This document shows, in pieces, positions 41,817-51,138 of a stretch of DNA of 64,000 bases (within the stretch, counting starts at the first letter, position 1; every line of letters starts with the position of its first letter). The DNA is taken from the NCBI RefSeq assembly GCF_007679045.1, contig NZ_VEFS01000001.1, positions 367,520 through 431,519 of the forward strand. The letters run 5' to 3'. The notes below the pieces were generated by a model. The model did not search any database. It saw only the letters and a program-made list of their open reading frames with translations, and had not been told where the DNA came from. Source of the DNA: Microbacterium sp. BH-3-3-3. GTDB taxonomy: Bacteria; Actinomycetota; Actinomycetes; Actinomycetales; Microbacteriaceae. The position numbers and the translations under genes were made by a program.

Positions 41817-43064
41817 TCAGCGCTGCGTCGGGATCGAGCCGGTGATGGCGGTCTGCGCGGCCTCGGCCGCCGGTATCCGGTGCGCGGGGTGCCGGCCGCT
41901 GCGGTCCTCGACCCGGTAGGCGACGAACGCCACGGCGAGTCCGCCGATCGCGAGCACGGCGCCGACCCACGCGGGGGCCACGAGCCCGAGGCCCGCGGCG
42001 ATCGCGAGACCGCCGAGGAACGCGCCGAGGCTGTTGCCGATGTTCAGCGCCGAGTGGTTGAGGGCCGCGGCGATCGACTGGTTGTCTTCGGCGACGTCCA
42101 TGAGTCGCGTCTGGATCGACGGGCTGAGCGCTGAGCCGCAGAACGCCACGAGGAAGGCGAACAGCACGAGGCTCACGATCCAGCCGGCCGTCAGGGCGAG
42201 ACCGACGGATGCCACGCCCAGGGCGATCAGCCCGACGAAGAGCCAGAACCGCAGGTCTTTGTCGGCGAGCGCGCCTCCGACGATGTTGCCGATGGTCATG
42301 CCGATCCCGACGATGACGAGCACGACCGACACCGCCCACTCGGGCTGGCCGGCGACGTCGGTGATCATGGGCGCGATGTAGCTGTACATGGCGAAGAACC
42401 CGCCGAAGCCGACCGCGCCGATGCCGAGGGCGAACCAGACCTGCCCGATGCGGAACACCCGCATCTCGTCGCGCAGGCGTCGTCCGGGGGTTCCGGGGTG
42501 CTTCGGCACGAAGAACGCGATGCACACCGTCGCGAGGGCGAAGATGCCCGCGACGACGGCGAAGGCGGCGCGCCATCCGACCTGCTGGCCGAGCAGGGTG
42601 CCCAGCGGCACGCCCACGACGTTCGCGATCGTGAGGCCCGTGAGCACGAAGGCCACTCCCTTGGCGCGGTTGCCGGGGCCGAGCACGTCGGCGGCGACGA
42701 GGGCGCCGATGCCGAAGTACGCCCCGTGCGGGAGTCCGGCGAGGAAGCGGGATGCCGCGACCAGCTCGAACGTCGGGGCGATCACGGTCAGCAGGGTGAA
42801 GAACGCCAGCGCTGCCGCCAGCACGATCATCACGCGGTGGCGAGGGAAGCGCGCGACCGAGCCCGCGATGGTGGGGGCGCCGACCACCACGCCGAGCGCG
42901 TAGAGGGAGATGAGCCACCCGGCCTGCGCGATGGCGTCGTCGGGCGACGCCGCGTAGGCGGTGGGCAGCAGATCGCGGCCGATGTTGGGCAGCAGGCCCA
43001 TCACCACGAATTCGGTCATGCCGATGCCGAAGCTGCCGATGGCAAGAGAAAGGAGCGCCCGCAT
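41817..43064 (-). CDS. MFS exporter (DHA1, AraJ/CmlR-like)
   Basis: A 415-residue twelve-helix transporter. The first helix FGIGMTEFVVMGLLPNIG is the DHA1 sugar-efflux/chloramphenicol-resistance signature, and RFLAGLPHGAYFGIGALVA follows in helix 4. It probably exports a drug or sugar. GAGAGG 7 nt upstream selects the ATG at 43064 rather than the GTG at 43097. The gene ends 33 bases from metX in a convergent arrangement. Confidence 0.9.
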   Translation of the reverse strand: MRALLSLAIGSFGIGMTEFVVMGLLPNIGRDLLPTAYAASPDDAIAQAGWLISLYALGVVVGAPTIAGSVARFPRHRVMIVLAAALAFFTLLTVIAPTFELVAASRFLAGLPHGAYFGIGALVAADVLGPGNRAKGVAFVLTGLTIANVVGVPLGTLLGQQVGWRAAFAVVAGIFALATVCIAFFVPKHPGTPGRRLRDEMRVFRIGQVWFALGIGAVGFGGFFAMYSYIAPMITDVAGQPEWAVSVVLVIVGIGMTIGNIVGGALADKDLRFWLFVGLIALGVASVGLALTAGWIVSLVLFAFLVAFCGSALSPSIQTRLMDVAEDNQSIAAALNHSALNIGNSLGAFLGGLAIAAGLGLVAPAWVGAVLAIGGLAVAFVAYRVEDRSGRHPAHRIPAAEAAQTAITGSIPTQR

Positions 43065-43283
43065 CGCCGCACCTCTCGAGGTCGTCGAAGAGGTCACCAG
43101 GCGATGCTAGTCGTGACGACGGCACGGGTCGAATCGTTTCGGGACCCGGGTGTGGCGGCCCGCGACGGCTCCTCCCCCGACGGCAGATCGGGTGAACTTT
43201 CCCCCGATGCGGCTTCTGGGCCGTCTGGGCGACGCATCCGACTGTCACGCTGGTCTCCACCGCAGACGAGAAGGGCACCGATC

Positions 43284-43655
43284 ATGACCGAACCGCAGTC
43301 CTGGGTCCTCATCGGCACGTTCGCAGCGGCCATCCTCGGGGGAATGACCTTCACGACCAGGCTCATCACGACCACGCTCACCCAGGTCATCACCGCGAAC
43401 ACCGATCGGCTCGACGTCAAGATCGACGCGAGGTGCAACGAACTGGGCATGAAGATCGACACCGTCGAAGCCGTCCTGAACCACAAGATCGACGGTGTGG
43501 AGAGCAGACTCAACGCGAAGATCGACAGCGTCGAAGCCGGGCTCAAAGCGAAGATCGACGGCGTCGAGGGTCGGCTCCGGGGCGACATGGCCCGCATCGA
43601 CGCCGACGTGACAGCGATCACGAAACGCATCTGGAACGACCCGCCGCGCGACTGA
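43284..43655 (+). CDS. Membrane-anchored coiled-coil protein with four 11-residue repeats
   Basis: A 123-residue protein. One hydrophobic helix (about 7-34) is followed by a coiled coil. Residues 57-100 consist of four tandem 11-residue units (KIDTVEAVLNH, KIDGVESRLNA, KIDSVEAGLKA, KIDGVEGRLRG), visible in the DNA as 33-bp repeats. Hendecad repeats of this type form straight or slightly right-handed coiled coils. GAGAAGGG precedes the ATG. Function unknown. Confidence 0.75.
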   Translation: MTEPQSWVLIGTFAAAILGGMTFTTRLITTTLTQVITANTDRLDVKIDARCNELGMKIDTVEAVLNHKIDGVESRLNAKIDSVEAGLKAKIDGVEGRLRGDMARIDADVTAITKRIWNDPPRD

Positions 43656-43694
43656 GGCAGGGGCCCTGCCACGCCGAACGGGCGTCCGCGGGGT

Positions 43695-44021
43695 TCAGTC
43701 CTCGCGACGCTCCAGCGCGTCTTCGAGGCGCTCGATCTTGCCGTCGATCTCGCCGGTGCGACCGGGACGGATGTCGGCCTTGAGCACGAGCGACACGCGC
43801 GATCCGTAGGGCATCACGGCATCCGTCGCCGCCTTCACGACGGCGAACACCTCGTCCCACTCCCCCTCGACCTCGGTGAACATCGAGGTCGTGCGGTGCG
43901 GCAGTCCCGACGCGCGCACCACGGCGACCGCCGCGGCGACGGCGTCGTGAACCGAGGCGTCGGGGTTCTCGGCGGCGAGGGTGCCGACGCCCGAGGGGGC
44001 GACGGAGAAGGCGATGAGCAT
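43695..44021 (-). CDS. Thiamine-binding (MTH1187/YkoF-like) protein
   Basis: A 108-residue ferredoxin-like protein of the MTH1187 family: MLIAFSVAPSG at the start, TTSMFTEVEGEWDEVFAVVKA in the middle and SLVLKADIRPGR. Family members bind thiamine-type ligands; no TPP riboswitch is visible. TAGGCT (44033-44028) lies 6 nt before the ATG, so the message is probably leaderless. Confidence 0.88.
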   Translation of the reverse strand: MLIAFSVAPSGVGTLAAENPDASVHDAVAAAVAVVRASGLPHRTTSMFTEVEGEWDEVFAVVKAATDAVMPYGSRVSLVLKADIRPGRTGEIDGKIERLEDALERRED

Positions 44022-44147
44022 GGTGCGAGCCTACGGCGACGTGCCCGCGGGCGGAACGGGCTCAGCGTGGCGCCGCCGTACCGGCGGGGCGGGACGGCGT
44101 CAACGCGTCGCAGGAGCGCGCGCCGGCGACCCGCGGGACGACGGGCG

Positions 44148-45455
44148 TCAGCGCCCCGCGGGCACGCGCGTCGGCAGGGGCCGGCGACCCGTGACGATCT
44201 CGCGCAGCCCCGCGGGCGGGCGGACGCGCCCCACCGGCACGCGCACGACCCGCACGATGGCCCACACCAGCAGCACGAGGCCGAGCACGTTGCGCGCCTC
44301 GAGCACGAACACCGGGAAGGGGTTCGGGTGCTGGGCCATGAGCCCGTCGTACATGAGCGGGTACATCCACTGGGTGAGCGCGGCGATCACGAGGGTCATC
44401 GCGGCGAAGCCGTACCAGCGTCGCCGGTCGATCATGAGGCCGAGCACGACGGGGGCGAACAGCCACACGTAGTACTGGGGCGAGCCGACCTTGTTGAGGG
44501 CGATGAACGCCGTCACCAGGGCGAGCGAGAGCGGCGGGAAGAGGCTGAGGAAGGTCGCGCCGCGACGCATCTTCAGCACGCCGACCACGGCGACCCCCGC
44601 CATGACGAGCAGCATGATCGGCGTCATCGCGGCGATCAGCGGCTCGGCTCCGGGCCCCGTCACCTGGAAGGTCAGCACGTCGCCGTCGTAGTACACCTCG
44701 TTGCCCGGCACGTAGAAGGCCGCGAGGAACATGTAGACCGCCCCGACGGGCGCTTCCATCTGGATGCCGCGGGTGGTCTGATCGCCCACGAAGCCGAACA
44801 CGTAGGGGGCGCCGCCCAGGGCCACCACGGCGACGATCGTCACGAGCGAGACCGCGACCGCGCCGTAGACGAGAGCGAGGCGTCGGCGGATGGCGACGAG
44901 GCCGGCGGCGAGGATCGCGGCGGGCCACACCTTCATCCACACCGCGACCGAGAGCAGCACGGAGGCGAGGAACGGGCGCCGCAGCATCCAGATGCCGCCG
45001 AGGATCGCGAACGGCACGGTGATGCCGTCGATGCGGTAGAGGCCGACGGGGCCGACCAGCAGGATCGCGGCGAGCCAGAACCATGCGGCGAGCACGCGGC
45101 CGGTCGAGCGACCCTTGCCCACGAGGATGACGAAGGCGACGAGGTTGAACAGCGACACGGTGATCGCCCATGCGGGGGTGTACCCGGTGAACCAGGCGAA
45201 GATCCACGCGAAGGTCATCGGCAAAAACGCGAGCTGCGGGTAGATCCACTTCTCGGTGATCCCGGGCCACTGCCAGGTGTCGCTGCGGGTGCACGAGGTC
45301 ACGTCGATGCCGCCGAACAGGGCGCAGCGCGACCACGGTTCGTACACCAGGTACACGTCGCCCATCGGCTCGTTGGGCTGCTGGTAGCCCAGGATCCCCA
45401 CCACGACGTGTACGGCGACGAACGCGATCAACAGGGGAACGACACGCCTCAACAC
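44148..45455 (-). CDS. GT87-like polytopic glycosyltransferase
   Basis: A 435-residue membrane protein with about 10-12 helices. It resembles the actinobacterial GT87 (polyprenol-phosphate-mannose-dependent) family: luminal GDVYLVYEPWSRCALFGG after helix 1, a QLAFLPMTFAW segment and NKVGSPQYYVWLFAP late in the protein. The acceptor is probably an envelope glycan or glycolipid. GTG start, TAGGAT (45467-45462) 6 nt upstream. Confidence 0.82.
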   Translation of the reverse strand: MLRRVVPLLIAFVAVHVVVGILGYQQPNEPMGDVYLVYEPWSRCALFGGIDVTSCTRSDTWQWPGITEKWIYPQLAFLPMTFAWIFAWFTGYTPAWAITVSLFNLVAFVILVGKGRSTGRVLAAWFWLAAILLVGPVGLYRIDGITVPFAILGGIWMLRRPFLASVLLSVAVWMKVWPAAILAAGLVAIRRRLALVYGAVAVSLVTIVAVVALGGAPYVFGFVGDQTTRGIQMEAPVGAVYMFLAAFYVPGNEVYYDGDVLTFQVTGPGAEPLIAAMTPIMLLVMAGVAVVGVLKMRRGATFLSLFPPLSLALVTAFIALNKVGSPQYYVWLFAPVVLGLMIDRRRWYGFAAMTLVIAALTQWMYPLMYDGLMAQHPNPFPVFVLEARNVLGLVLLVWAIVRVVRVPVGRVRPPAGLREIVTGRRPLPTRVPAGR

Positions 45456-45534
45456 TGCTTCATCCTAAGCGGGCGGCTCCCCCGGCCCCCGACGAGCCCC
45501 CTCGGCCCGGCCGGTGGGACCGTCGGCAGGACCT

Positions 45535-46389
45535 TCAGTCGCGGTCGTCGGAGAGCACGGATGCCACGACCCGCGGCAGCGCCTCGGCGACGTCGAGCGC
45601 GGTGAGGGGTCCCCCGTCGGCTCCGCTGTCCTTCGAGGCCCGCGTCCCAGCGGCTCCGTGCAGCCAGGCCGCGGCCGCCGCGCACCGGGCCAGATCGTCG
45701 AGGCCGTCGCGCCGGTCGGCGACGGCGCCGGCGACCACCGCGCCGAGCACCCCGCCGAGCACGTCGCCCGTGCCGGCGGTCGCCAGCCACGGTGTGCCCG
45801 CAGTCACCCGTCGACTGCGCCCGGCCGCGGCGACGATCGTGACCGCGCCCTTCAGCAGCACGACCCCGCCGAACGCGGCCGCCGTCTCGAGGGCCGCCTC
45901 CTCCCGCTCGTCGTCGTCGCCGATCTCGACGGAGGCGAGCCCGAGGGCCTCGCGCAGCCGGGTGAGCTCGCGGGCGTGCGGCGTCACGATCACGGGTGCG
46001 CTCGCAGCCGGCACCAGATCGAGCGCACCGGCGTCGACCACGACCGGCAGATCGCCGTTCAGGATGCCGCGCAGGGCCGCCGTCTCGGCCGCGTCGCGCT
46101 CGGCGGCATCCGTCCCCGATCCGATCACCCACGCCTGCACGCGCCCGTCGGCTGTCACGGTCTCGGGCCGTCGCTGCAGCACGAGATCCTGCGCGCGCTG
46201 CGGCCCCAGGTAGCGGACCATGCCCGTGCCGGTGCGCCACGCGGCCTCGACGCCGAGCACCGCGGCACCCGGATAGCGGGCCGATCCGGTGCGCAGGCCC
46301 ACCACTCCGCGGGAATACTTGTCGTCGTGCGCGGTTGGCCTCCGCAGTGCCCGGGCGGCATCGCGCCCGCTGAACTCCATCGCCGTCAT
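45535..46389 (-). CDS. nnrD: ADP/ATP-dependent NAD(P)H-hydrate dehydratase
   Basis: A 284-residue ribokinase-like enzyme that repairs hydrated NADH/NADPH. The motif TAGTGDVLGGVLGAVV and the segment VIVTPHARELTRL are characteristic, and VVLLKGAVTIVA precedes the site. The NnrE epimerase domain of fused Nnr proteins is absent. TAGGGT lies 6 nt before the ATG at 46389; ATG at 46380 is an alternative. Confidence 0.92.
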   Translation of the reverse strand: MTAMEFSGRDAARALRRPTAHDDKYSRGVVGLRTGSARYPGAAVLGVEAAWRTGTGMVRYLGPQRAQDLVLQRRPETVTADGRVQAWVIGSGTDAAERDAAETAALRGILNGDLPVVVDAGALDLVPAASAPVIVTPHARELTRLREALGLASVEIGDDDEREEAALETAAAFGGVVLLKGAVTIVAAAGRSRRVTAGTPWLATAGTGDVLGGVLGAVVAGAVADRRDGLDDLARCAAAAAWLHGAAGTRASKDSGADGGPLTALDVAEALPRVVASVLSDDRD

Positions 46390-46418
46390 GGCGTCACCCT
46401 AGAACGCGGAGGTTCCCC

Positions 46419-47477
46419 ATGAGCGCCCTCTTCACTCCTCTTACGATCCGCGGTATCGAACTGCGCAACCGCCTGTGGGTCTCGCCCATGTGCCAGTACA
46501 GCGCCGTCGACGGAATGCCGAACGACTGGCACCACGTGCACCTCGCGCAGTTCGCTGCCGGCGGGGCCGGCCTCGTCATCGCCGAGGCGACGGCGGTGTC
46601 GCCCGAGGGCCGCATCTCGCCCGACGACACGGGCCTGTGGACCGACGCGCAGGCCGACGCCTGGTCGTCGATCGTGGCGGCCATCCGCGCGCGCGGTGCC
46701 GTGGCCGGGGTGCAGCTGGGCCACGCGGGCCGCAAGGCTTCGACCACCTCTCCCCTCACGGGCGGGCGCGGCACCGTGTCCATCGACGACGGCGGCTGGA
46801 GCACCGTCGCCCCCTCGGCGATCGCCTACGACGCGTTCGCCGAGCCGGTCGCCCTCGACGCGCGCGGCATCGAGAAGGTCGTCGACGACTTCGCCGATGC
46901 GGCCCGTCGCGCCGTTGCCGCGGGCTTCGAGGTGCTCGAGGTGCACGCCGCCCACGGCTACCTGCTGCACCAGTTCCTCTCGCCCCTGACCAACCACCGC
47001 GACGACGAGTGGGGCGGCTCGTTCGAGAACCGCGTGCGACTGCTCGTGCGCGTGACCGAGGCCGTGCGGGCCGCCGCCCCCGACGCGGCGGTGTTCGTGC
47101 GCTTCTCGGCCACCGACGCGGCCGAGGGCGGATGGAGCGTCGACGACACCGTCGCGGCCTCACGTCTCGTCGCCGACGCGGGCGCCGACCTGATGGACGT
47201 CTCCAGCGGCGGACTCGTGCCCCACCAGCACATCGTCCCCGGGCCCGGCTACCAGGTCGACTACGCCGAGACCGTCCGCCGCGAGACGGGCCTGCTCGTC
47301 GCCGCGGTCGGCATGATCGACGACCCGACCTTCGGCGAGCAGATCCTCGCCGACGGCCGCGCCGACGCGATCCTCTCGGCCCGCGAGTGGCTGCGCGACC
47401 CGCACTACGCGCTGCGCGCCGCGGCGGCCCTGGGGGCACCGAACCCCGCCCCCGCGCAGTACGTCCGCGCGTACTGA
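46419..47477 (+). CDS. Old-yellow-enzyme (YqjM-like) NADH:flavin oxidoreductase
   Basis: A 352-residue FMN-dependent ene-reductase. Cys25 in SPMCQYSAVDG is the flavin-tuning Cys of the YqjM class. GVQLGHAGRKAS and the substrate-binding pair in EVHAAHGYLLHQFLSP follow. FENRVRLLVRVTEAVR and YAETVRRETGLL are family blocks. It reduces activated C=C bonds, and such enzymes are often induced by electrophile stress. Start at 46419 with GGAGG upstream. Confidence 0.93.
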   Translation: MSALFTPLTIRGIELRNRLWVSPMCQYSAVDGMPNDWHHVHLAQFAAGGAGLVIAEATAVSPEGRISPDDTGLWTDAQADAWSSIVAAIRARGAVAGVQLGHAGRKASTTSPLTGGRGTVSIDDGGWSTVAPSAIAYDAFAEPVALDARGIEKVVDDFADAARRAVAAGFEVLEVHAAHGYLLHQFLSPLTNHRDDEWGGSFENRVRLLVRVTEAVRAAAPDAAVFVRFSATDAAEGGWSVDDTVAASRLVADAGADLMDVSSGGLVPHQHIVPGPGYQVDYAETVRRETGLLVAAVGMIDDPTFGEQILADGRADAILSAREWLRDPHYALRAAAALGAPNPAPAQYVRAY

Positions 47478-47496
47478 GGCCGGCCCCCCACACGAA

Positions 47497-47540
47497 GACA
47501 CCGGATGCCGCGAGCCCCAGGGGCCGCGGCATCCGGTGTC
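47497..47540. terminator. 16-bp hairpin between convergent genes
   Basis: GACACCGGATGCCGCG, 12-nt loop, then CGCGGCATCCGGTGTC, a perfect stem of 16 bp containing the GGATGCC motif. It lies between the old-yellow-enzyme (+) and a CNNM gene (-). Confidence 0.75.
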
Positions 47541-47551
47541 TCGAACCGGGG

Positions 47552-48607
47552 TCAGACGAAGCGGCGACGCTCCGTGGCGTCCTGCACCTCGCCCACGAGC
47601 TCTTCGATGACGTCCTCGAGGAAGAGCACGGCCCGCACATCACCCTCGTCGTCGCGGACCTGGGCGAGGTGGCGACCCGAGCGACGCATGAGCGCGAGCG
47701 CGTCTTCGAGATCGGTCGTCTCGAGCACCGACACCATGTGATGCACGCGCTTGTTCGGGATGGGGCGCGCCATGTCGGCATCCGCCCCCTCCGCCGCGCG
47801 CAGCACGTCCTTCAGGTGCACGTACCCCGTGGGGTTGCCGGCGCCGTCGACGATCACGTAGCGCGAGTAGCCGTGCTGCGCGACCGCGCGCTCGATCTCG
47901 GCGGGCGTGGTCGTCTCGGGAAGGGTCACGAGCTCGGCCATCGGCACCGCGATGTCGGCGGCCTTCTTCTCGGTGAACTCCACCACCGCGGTGACCGTGC
48001 CCGACGCGTCGTCGAGCACGCCCTCGCGACGCGACTGCGTCACGATCGTCGCGACCTCATCGAGCGTGTAGGTCGAGGCGGCCTCGTCCTTGGGCTCGAC
48101 GCGGAACAGGCGCAGCACGTGGTTGGCCGTCCAGTTCAGCGCGACGATGATCGGGTGGAACGCCTTCGACACCGCCACCAGCGGCGGGGCGAGCATGAGC
48201 ACCGCACGATCGGGCAGCGAGAACGCGAGGTTCTTCGGCACCATCTCGCCGAACACCACGTGCAGGTACGACACCAGCAGCAGTGCGACGACGAAGCCGA
48301 TGACGCCGACGGCGGCCTCCGGCAGACCCGTGAGCCCCAGGGGCCCCTCGAGCAGGTGGTGGATCGCCGGTTCCGAGACGTTCAGGATCAGCAGCGAGCA
48401 GATCGTGATGCCGAGCTGGCAGGTCGCCAGCATCATCGTCGCGTGCTCCATGGCGTACAGCGCGGTCTTGGCGGCACGCGATCCCCGGTCGGCGTGCGGC
48501 TCGATCTGCGAGCGGCGTGCCGAGATGACCGCGAACTCCGCGGCGACGAAGAACGCGTTGAAGGCGAGCAGCACCACGAGCCACGCGATTCCGGCCCAGT
48601 CGTTCAT
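47552..48607 (-). CDS. CNNM-domain/CBS-pair membrane protein (hemolysin family)
   Basis: A 351-residue protein with a CNNM transmembrane module (three to four helices; motifs AEFAVISARRSQIE and GEMVPKNLAFSLP) and a CBS pair after about residue 200 (VPMAELVTLPETTT, ALMRRSGRHLAQV). It lacks the C-terminal CorC_HlyC domain of its upstream paralogue. Such proteins are candidate Mg/Co exporters. The ATG at 48607 shares one base with the upstream stop (TGATG), and a GTG at 48610 is an alternative. Confidence 0.9.
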   Translation of the reverse strand: MNDWAGIAWLVVLLAFNAFFVAAEFAVISARRSQIEPHADRGSRAAKTALYAMEHATMMLATCQLGITICSLLILNVSEPAIHHLLEGPLGLTGLPEAAVGVIGFVVALLLVSYLHVVFGEMVPKNLAFSLPDRAVLMLAPPLVAVSKAFHPIIVALNWTANHVLRLFRVEPKDEAASTYTLDEVATIVTQSRREGVLDDASGTVTAVVEFTEKKAADIAVPMAELVTLPETTTPAEIERAVAQHGYSRYVIVDGAGNPTGYVHLKDVLRAAEGADADMARPIPNKRVHHMVSVLETTDLEDALALMRRSGRHLAQVRDDEGDVRAVLFLEDVIEELVGEVQDATERRRFV

Positions 48608-49947
48608 CACTGGTCCCCTCCCTTCGCGGCACGCACGAGGTCGTCGACGTCCTGCTCGTGGGGGGTGGGCGTGAACTGCACGCGGTCGACGCGGCGACCG
48701 TCCATGCGCTGCACGGCGAGCACCCCGTCGTCGAGGTCGACGGTGTCGCCGACGGCGGGGATGCGCTCGAGCGCGGCCATGATGAATCCTCCGACGGTGT
48801 CGTAGACCTCGCCCTCGGGCACGCGCACGCCGGCGCGGTCGAGGGCCTCATCGGGTCGCAGGTCGCCCGGGAAGGTGACGGATGCCGCGGAGTGCACGAC
48901 ACCCGCGCGCGAGCGGTCGTGCTCGTCGAGCACCTCGCCCACGATCTCCTCGACCAGGTCTTCGAGCGTCACGACGCCGGCGGTTCCGCCGTACTCGTCG
49001 ACGACGATCGCCATCTGGTAGCCGCGCGAGCGCAGCTCCGACACGAGGGTGTCGAGGTGCACCGTCTCGGGCACGCGCAGCGGCTCGGTCGACAGCGCCG
49101 CCACGGGCACGTCGCCGCGACGCTCGCGGGGCACGCCGATCGCGGCCTTGAGGTGCACCACGCCGATGATGTCGTCCATCGACTCGCCGTACACGGGGAA
49201 GCGGCTGTGGCCGGTGCGACGGGCGAGCTGCACCACGTCGTCGGCGGGGTCGCCCGCGGCGAGCGCGTGCACGCTCGGGCGCGGGGTCATGACGTCGGCC
49301 GCGCTGAGGCGGGCGAAGGTGAGGCTGCGGTCGAGGAGCGAGGCGGTGTCCTTCTCGAGCATGCCGGCGCTCGCCGAGCGCTTGACGAGGCTCGACAGTT
49401 CTTCGGCCGAGCGGGCGCCCGAGAGCTCCTCCTTCGGCTCGACGCCCATCGCGCGCAGCACGCCGTTGGCGCTGCCGTTGAGCACGAGGATCGCGGGCTT
49501 GAACACCGCGGTGAAGGCCACCTGGAAGGGCAGCACGAGCTTGCCGGTCTGGCGCGGGATGGCCAGGGCGAAGTTCTTGGGCACGAGCTCGCCGAGGATC
49601 ATCGACAGCACCGTGGCGAAGCCGACGCCGATGATCGCCGCGAGGGGAATCAGGACCGTCTCGGGCACGCCCCACCCCTGGAACAGCGGGCGCAGCAGGT
49701 TCGAGATCGCCGGCTCCATCGTGTAACCGGTGAGCAGCGTCGTCAGCGTGATGCCCAACTGCGCGCTCGACAGGTGCGTCGAGGTGATGCGCAGTGCATC
49801 GATCGTGAGCGACAGGCGGGTCTCGCCCGCGGCGCGGCGGGATTCGAGGTCGGCGCGGTCGAGGTTGACGAGCGCGAACTCGCTCGCGACGAACAGACCG
49901 GTACCCACGGTGAGCAGAAGCCCCACGCCCAGCATGACGTAATCCAT
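48607..49947 (-). CDS. CNNM/CBS/CorC_HlyC-type membrane protein
   Basis: A 446-residue full-length hemolysin-family protein. CNNM helices are in residues 1-190 ([32 protein letters not shown]). The CBS pair spans about 210-335 ([34 protein letters not shown]). The CorC_HlyC domain follows ([17 protein letters not shown]). Probably a magnesium or divalent-cation exporter. It forms an operon with the shorter paralogue, and tandem pairs of this type often act together. Confidence 0.92.
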   Translation of the reverse strand: MDYVMLGVGLLLTVGTGLFVASEFALVNLDRADLESRRAAGETRLSLTIDALRITSTHLSSAQLGITLTTLLTGYTMEPAISNLLRPLFQGWGVPETVLIPLAAIIGVGFATVLSMILGELVPKNFALAIPRQTGKLVLPFQVAFTAVFKPAILVLNGSANGVLRAMGVEPKEELSGARSAEELSSLVKRSASAGMLEKDTASLLDRSLTFARLSAADVMTPRPSVHALAAGDPADDVVQLARRTGHSRFPVYGESMDDIIGVVHLKAAIGVPRERRGDVPVAALSTEPLRVPETVHLDTLVSELRSRGYQMAIVVDEYGGTAGVVTLEDLVEEIVGEVLDEHDRSRAGVVHSAASVTFPGDLRPDEALDRAGVRVPEGEVYDTVGGFIMAALERIPAVGDTVDLDDGVLAVQRMDGRRVDRVQFTPTPHEQDVDDLVRAAKGGDQ

Positions 49948-50103
49948 CAGGCATCACCCCCGCTCGAGCGTGCGGCGGAAGAGGGTCTGTGGGGCCTGGG
50001 TCTACAACTGGGAGGGTCGTCCATCGTGACGTCGATTCTATTGCAGCCCGGGGCCTGCGGCATCCGTCTCGTGCAGGTCTTTCGCAGCGGGGAGGATGGG
50101 CGG

Positions 50104-51138
50104 ATGGATGCCGACACCCCGGCGCAGCACCGCGCCGCCGCCGCGGAAAGAGCGGTGCTCGATCGCTACCTCCATCGCTACGGCCCCGTCGCCTGGGCGC
50201 ACGCCTCGGTCGCCGACGCCCGCACCGCCCGGACGTGGCACTACTGGTGGCACGCCCATCTGATCCACGTGCTCGCCGACGCCGAGCGCAACCGCCCCGA
50301 TCCGCGCCGCCGCCGGCTCCTGCGACGACTGGGCCGCGGCGTGACCCTGCGCACCATCGGGCGCTGGACCACGCCGTTCTACGACGACATCGCCTGGATG
50401 GGTCTCGGACTGTTCTCCAGCCGCGCCAACCCCCGCGCGTTCCGCAAGATCGCCGGCGTTCTGCACGAGGCGATCGACCCGAACGTCGGCGCCCTGCCGT
50501 GGAGCGTCGGCAGCGCGCTGTACAACGCCCCCGCGAACGCGCCGGGGGCGATGGTGCTCGCCCTCACCGGCCACCGGGCTGAGGCGGAGCGACTCGCCGA
50601 CTGGATGGCATCCATCCTCGACGACGAGGCCACCGGTCTCGTGCGCGACGGCATCGAGCACGACGCGGTGCGCCCCGACCTGTGGACCTACAACCAGGGC
50701 GCCACGATCGCCCTCGAGCTGCTGCTGGGCGAGTCGGCGATCGACGAGACCGACGCCGCGTGGAGGCACGTGCGCCGGGCGCGCGAGCTCGTGCTCGCGG
50801 TCGAGCGCTGGTGCGCCGACGACGACGGCCTCTTCCCCGCGGCCGGAGGCGGCGACGGAGGCCTGTTCGGCGGCATCCTGGCCCGCTACCTCGCCGATGC
50901 GGCCGTGGAACTGTCCGAGAGCGAAGACGCCGAGGGCGACGCCGCCGCACGCGCGGCCCGCCGCCTGATCGAGCGCAATGCCGACGCCCTGTGGGAGGGC
51001 CGGCGCGAGGGGCTGTTCCCGGCCGACCCGCGCCGTGCGGCCACCGACGACGGCGACGACCTCGACCTCTCGGTGCAGATGGGCGCCTGGATCACGCTCG
51101 AGGCCGCGGCGAGCCTCGACCGCCTGCTCACCAGCTGA
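50104..51138 (+). CDS. GH76 family alpha-1,6-mannanase-like protein
   Basis: A 344-residue (alpha/alpha)6 barrel of glycoside hydrolase family 76. The catalytic Asp pair is in FYDDIAWMGLGLF, with LWTYNQGATIALELL and FPAAGGGDGGLFGGILARY as further family motifs. GH76 enzymes cut alpha-1,6-mannan, but this one has no signal peptide, so it acts in the cytoplasm or on imported oligosaccharide. GAGGAT lies 6 nt before the ATG. It is convergent with and overlaps the guaB1 end by 11 bases. Confidence 0.9.
   Translation: MDADTPAQHRAAAAERAVLDRYLHRYGPVAWAHASVADARTARTWHYWWHAHLIHVLADAERNRPDPRRRRLLRRLGRGVTLRTIGRWTTPFYDDIAWMGLGLFSSRANPRAFRKIAGVLHEAIDPNVGALPWSVGSALYNAPANAPGAMVLALTGHRAEAERLADWMASILDDEATGLVRDGIEHDAVRPDLWTYNQGATIALELLLGESAIDETDAAWRHVRRARELVLAVERWCADDDGLFPAAGGGDGGLFGGILARYLADAAVELSESEDAEGDAAARAARRLIERNADALWEGRREGLFPADPRRAATDDGDDLDLSVQMGAWITLEAAASLDRLLTS

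Noticed and set aside
44022..44147. TPP riboswitch before the thiamine-binding gene
   Set aside because: The start codon follows a -10-like box by 6 nt, leaving no room for an aptamer, and no CTGAGA block exists.
48658..51138. 826-aa plus-strand frame
   Set aside because: Only its last 345 codons are the GH76 gene; the rest is antisense to the CNNM gene.
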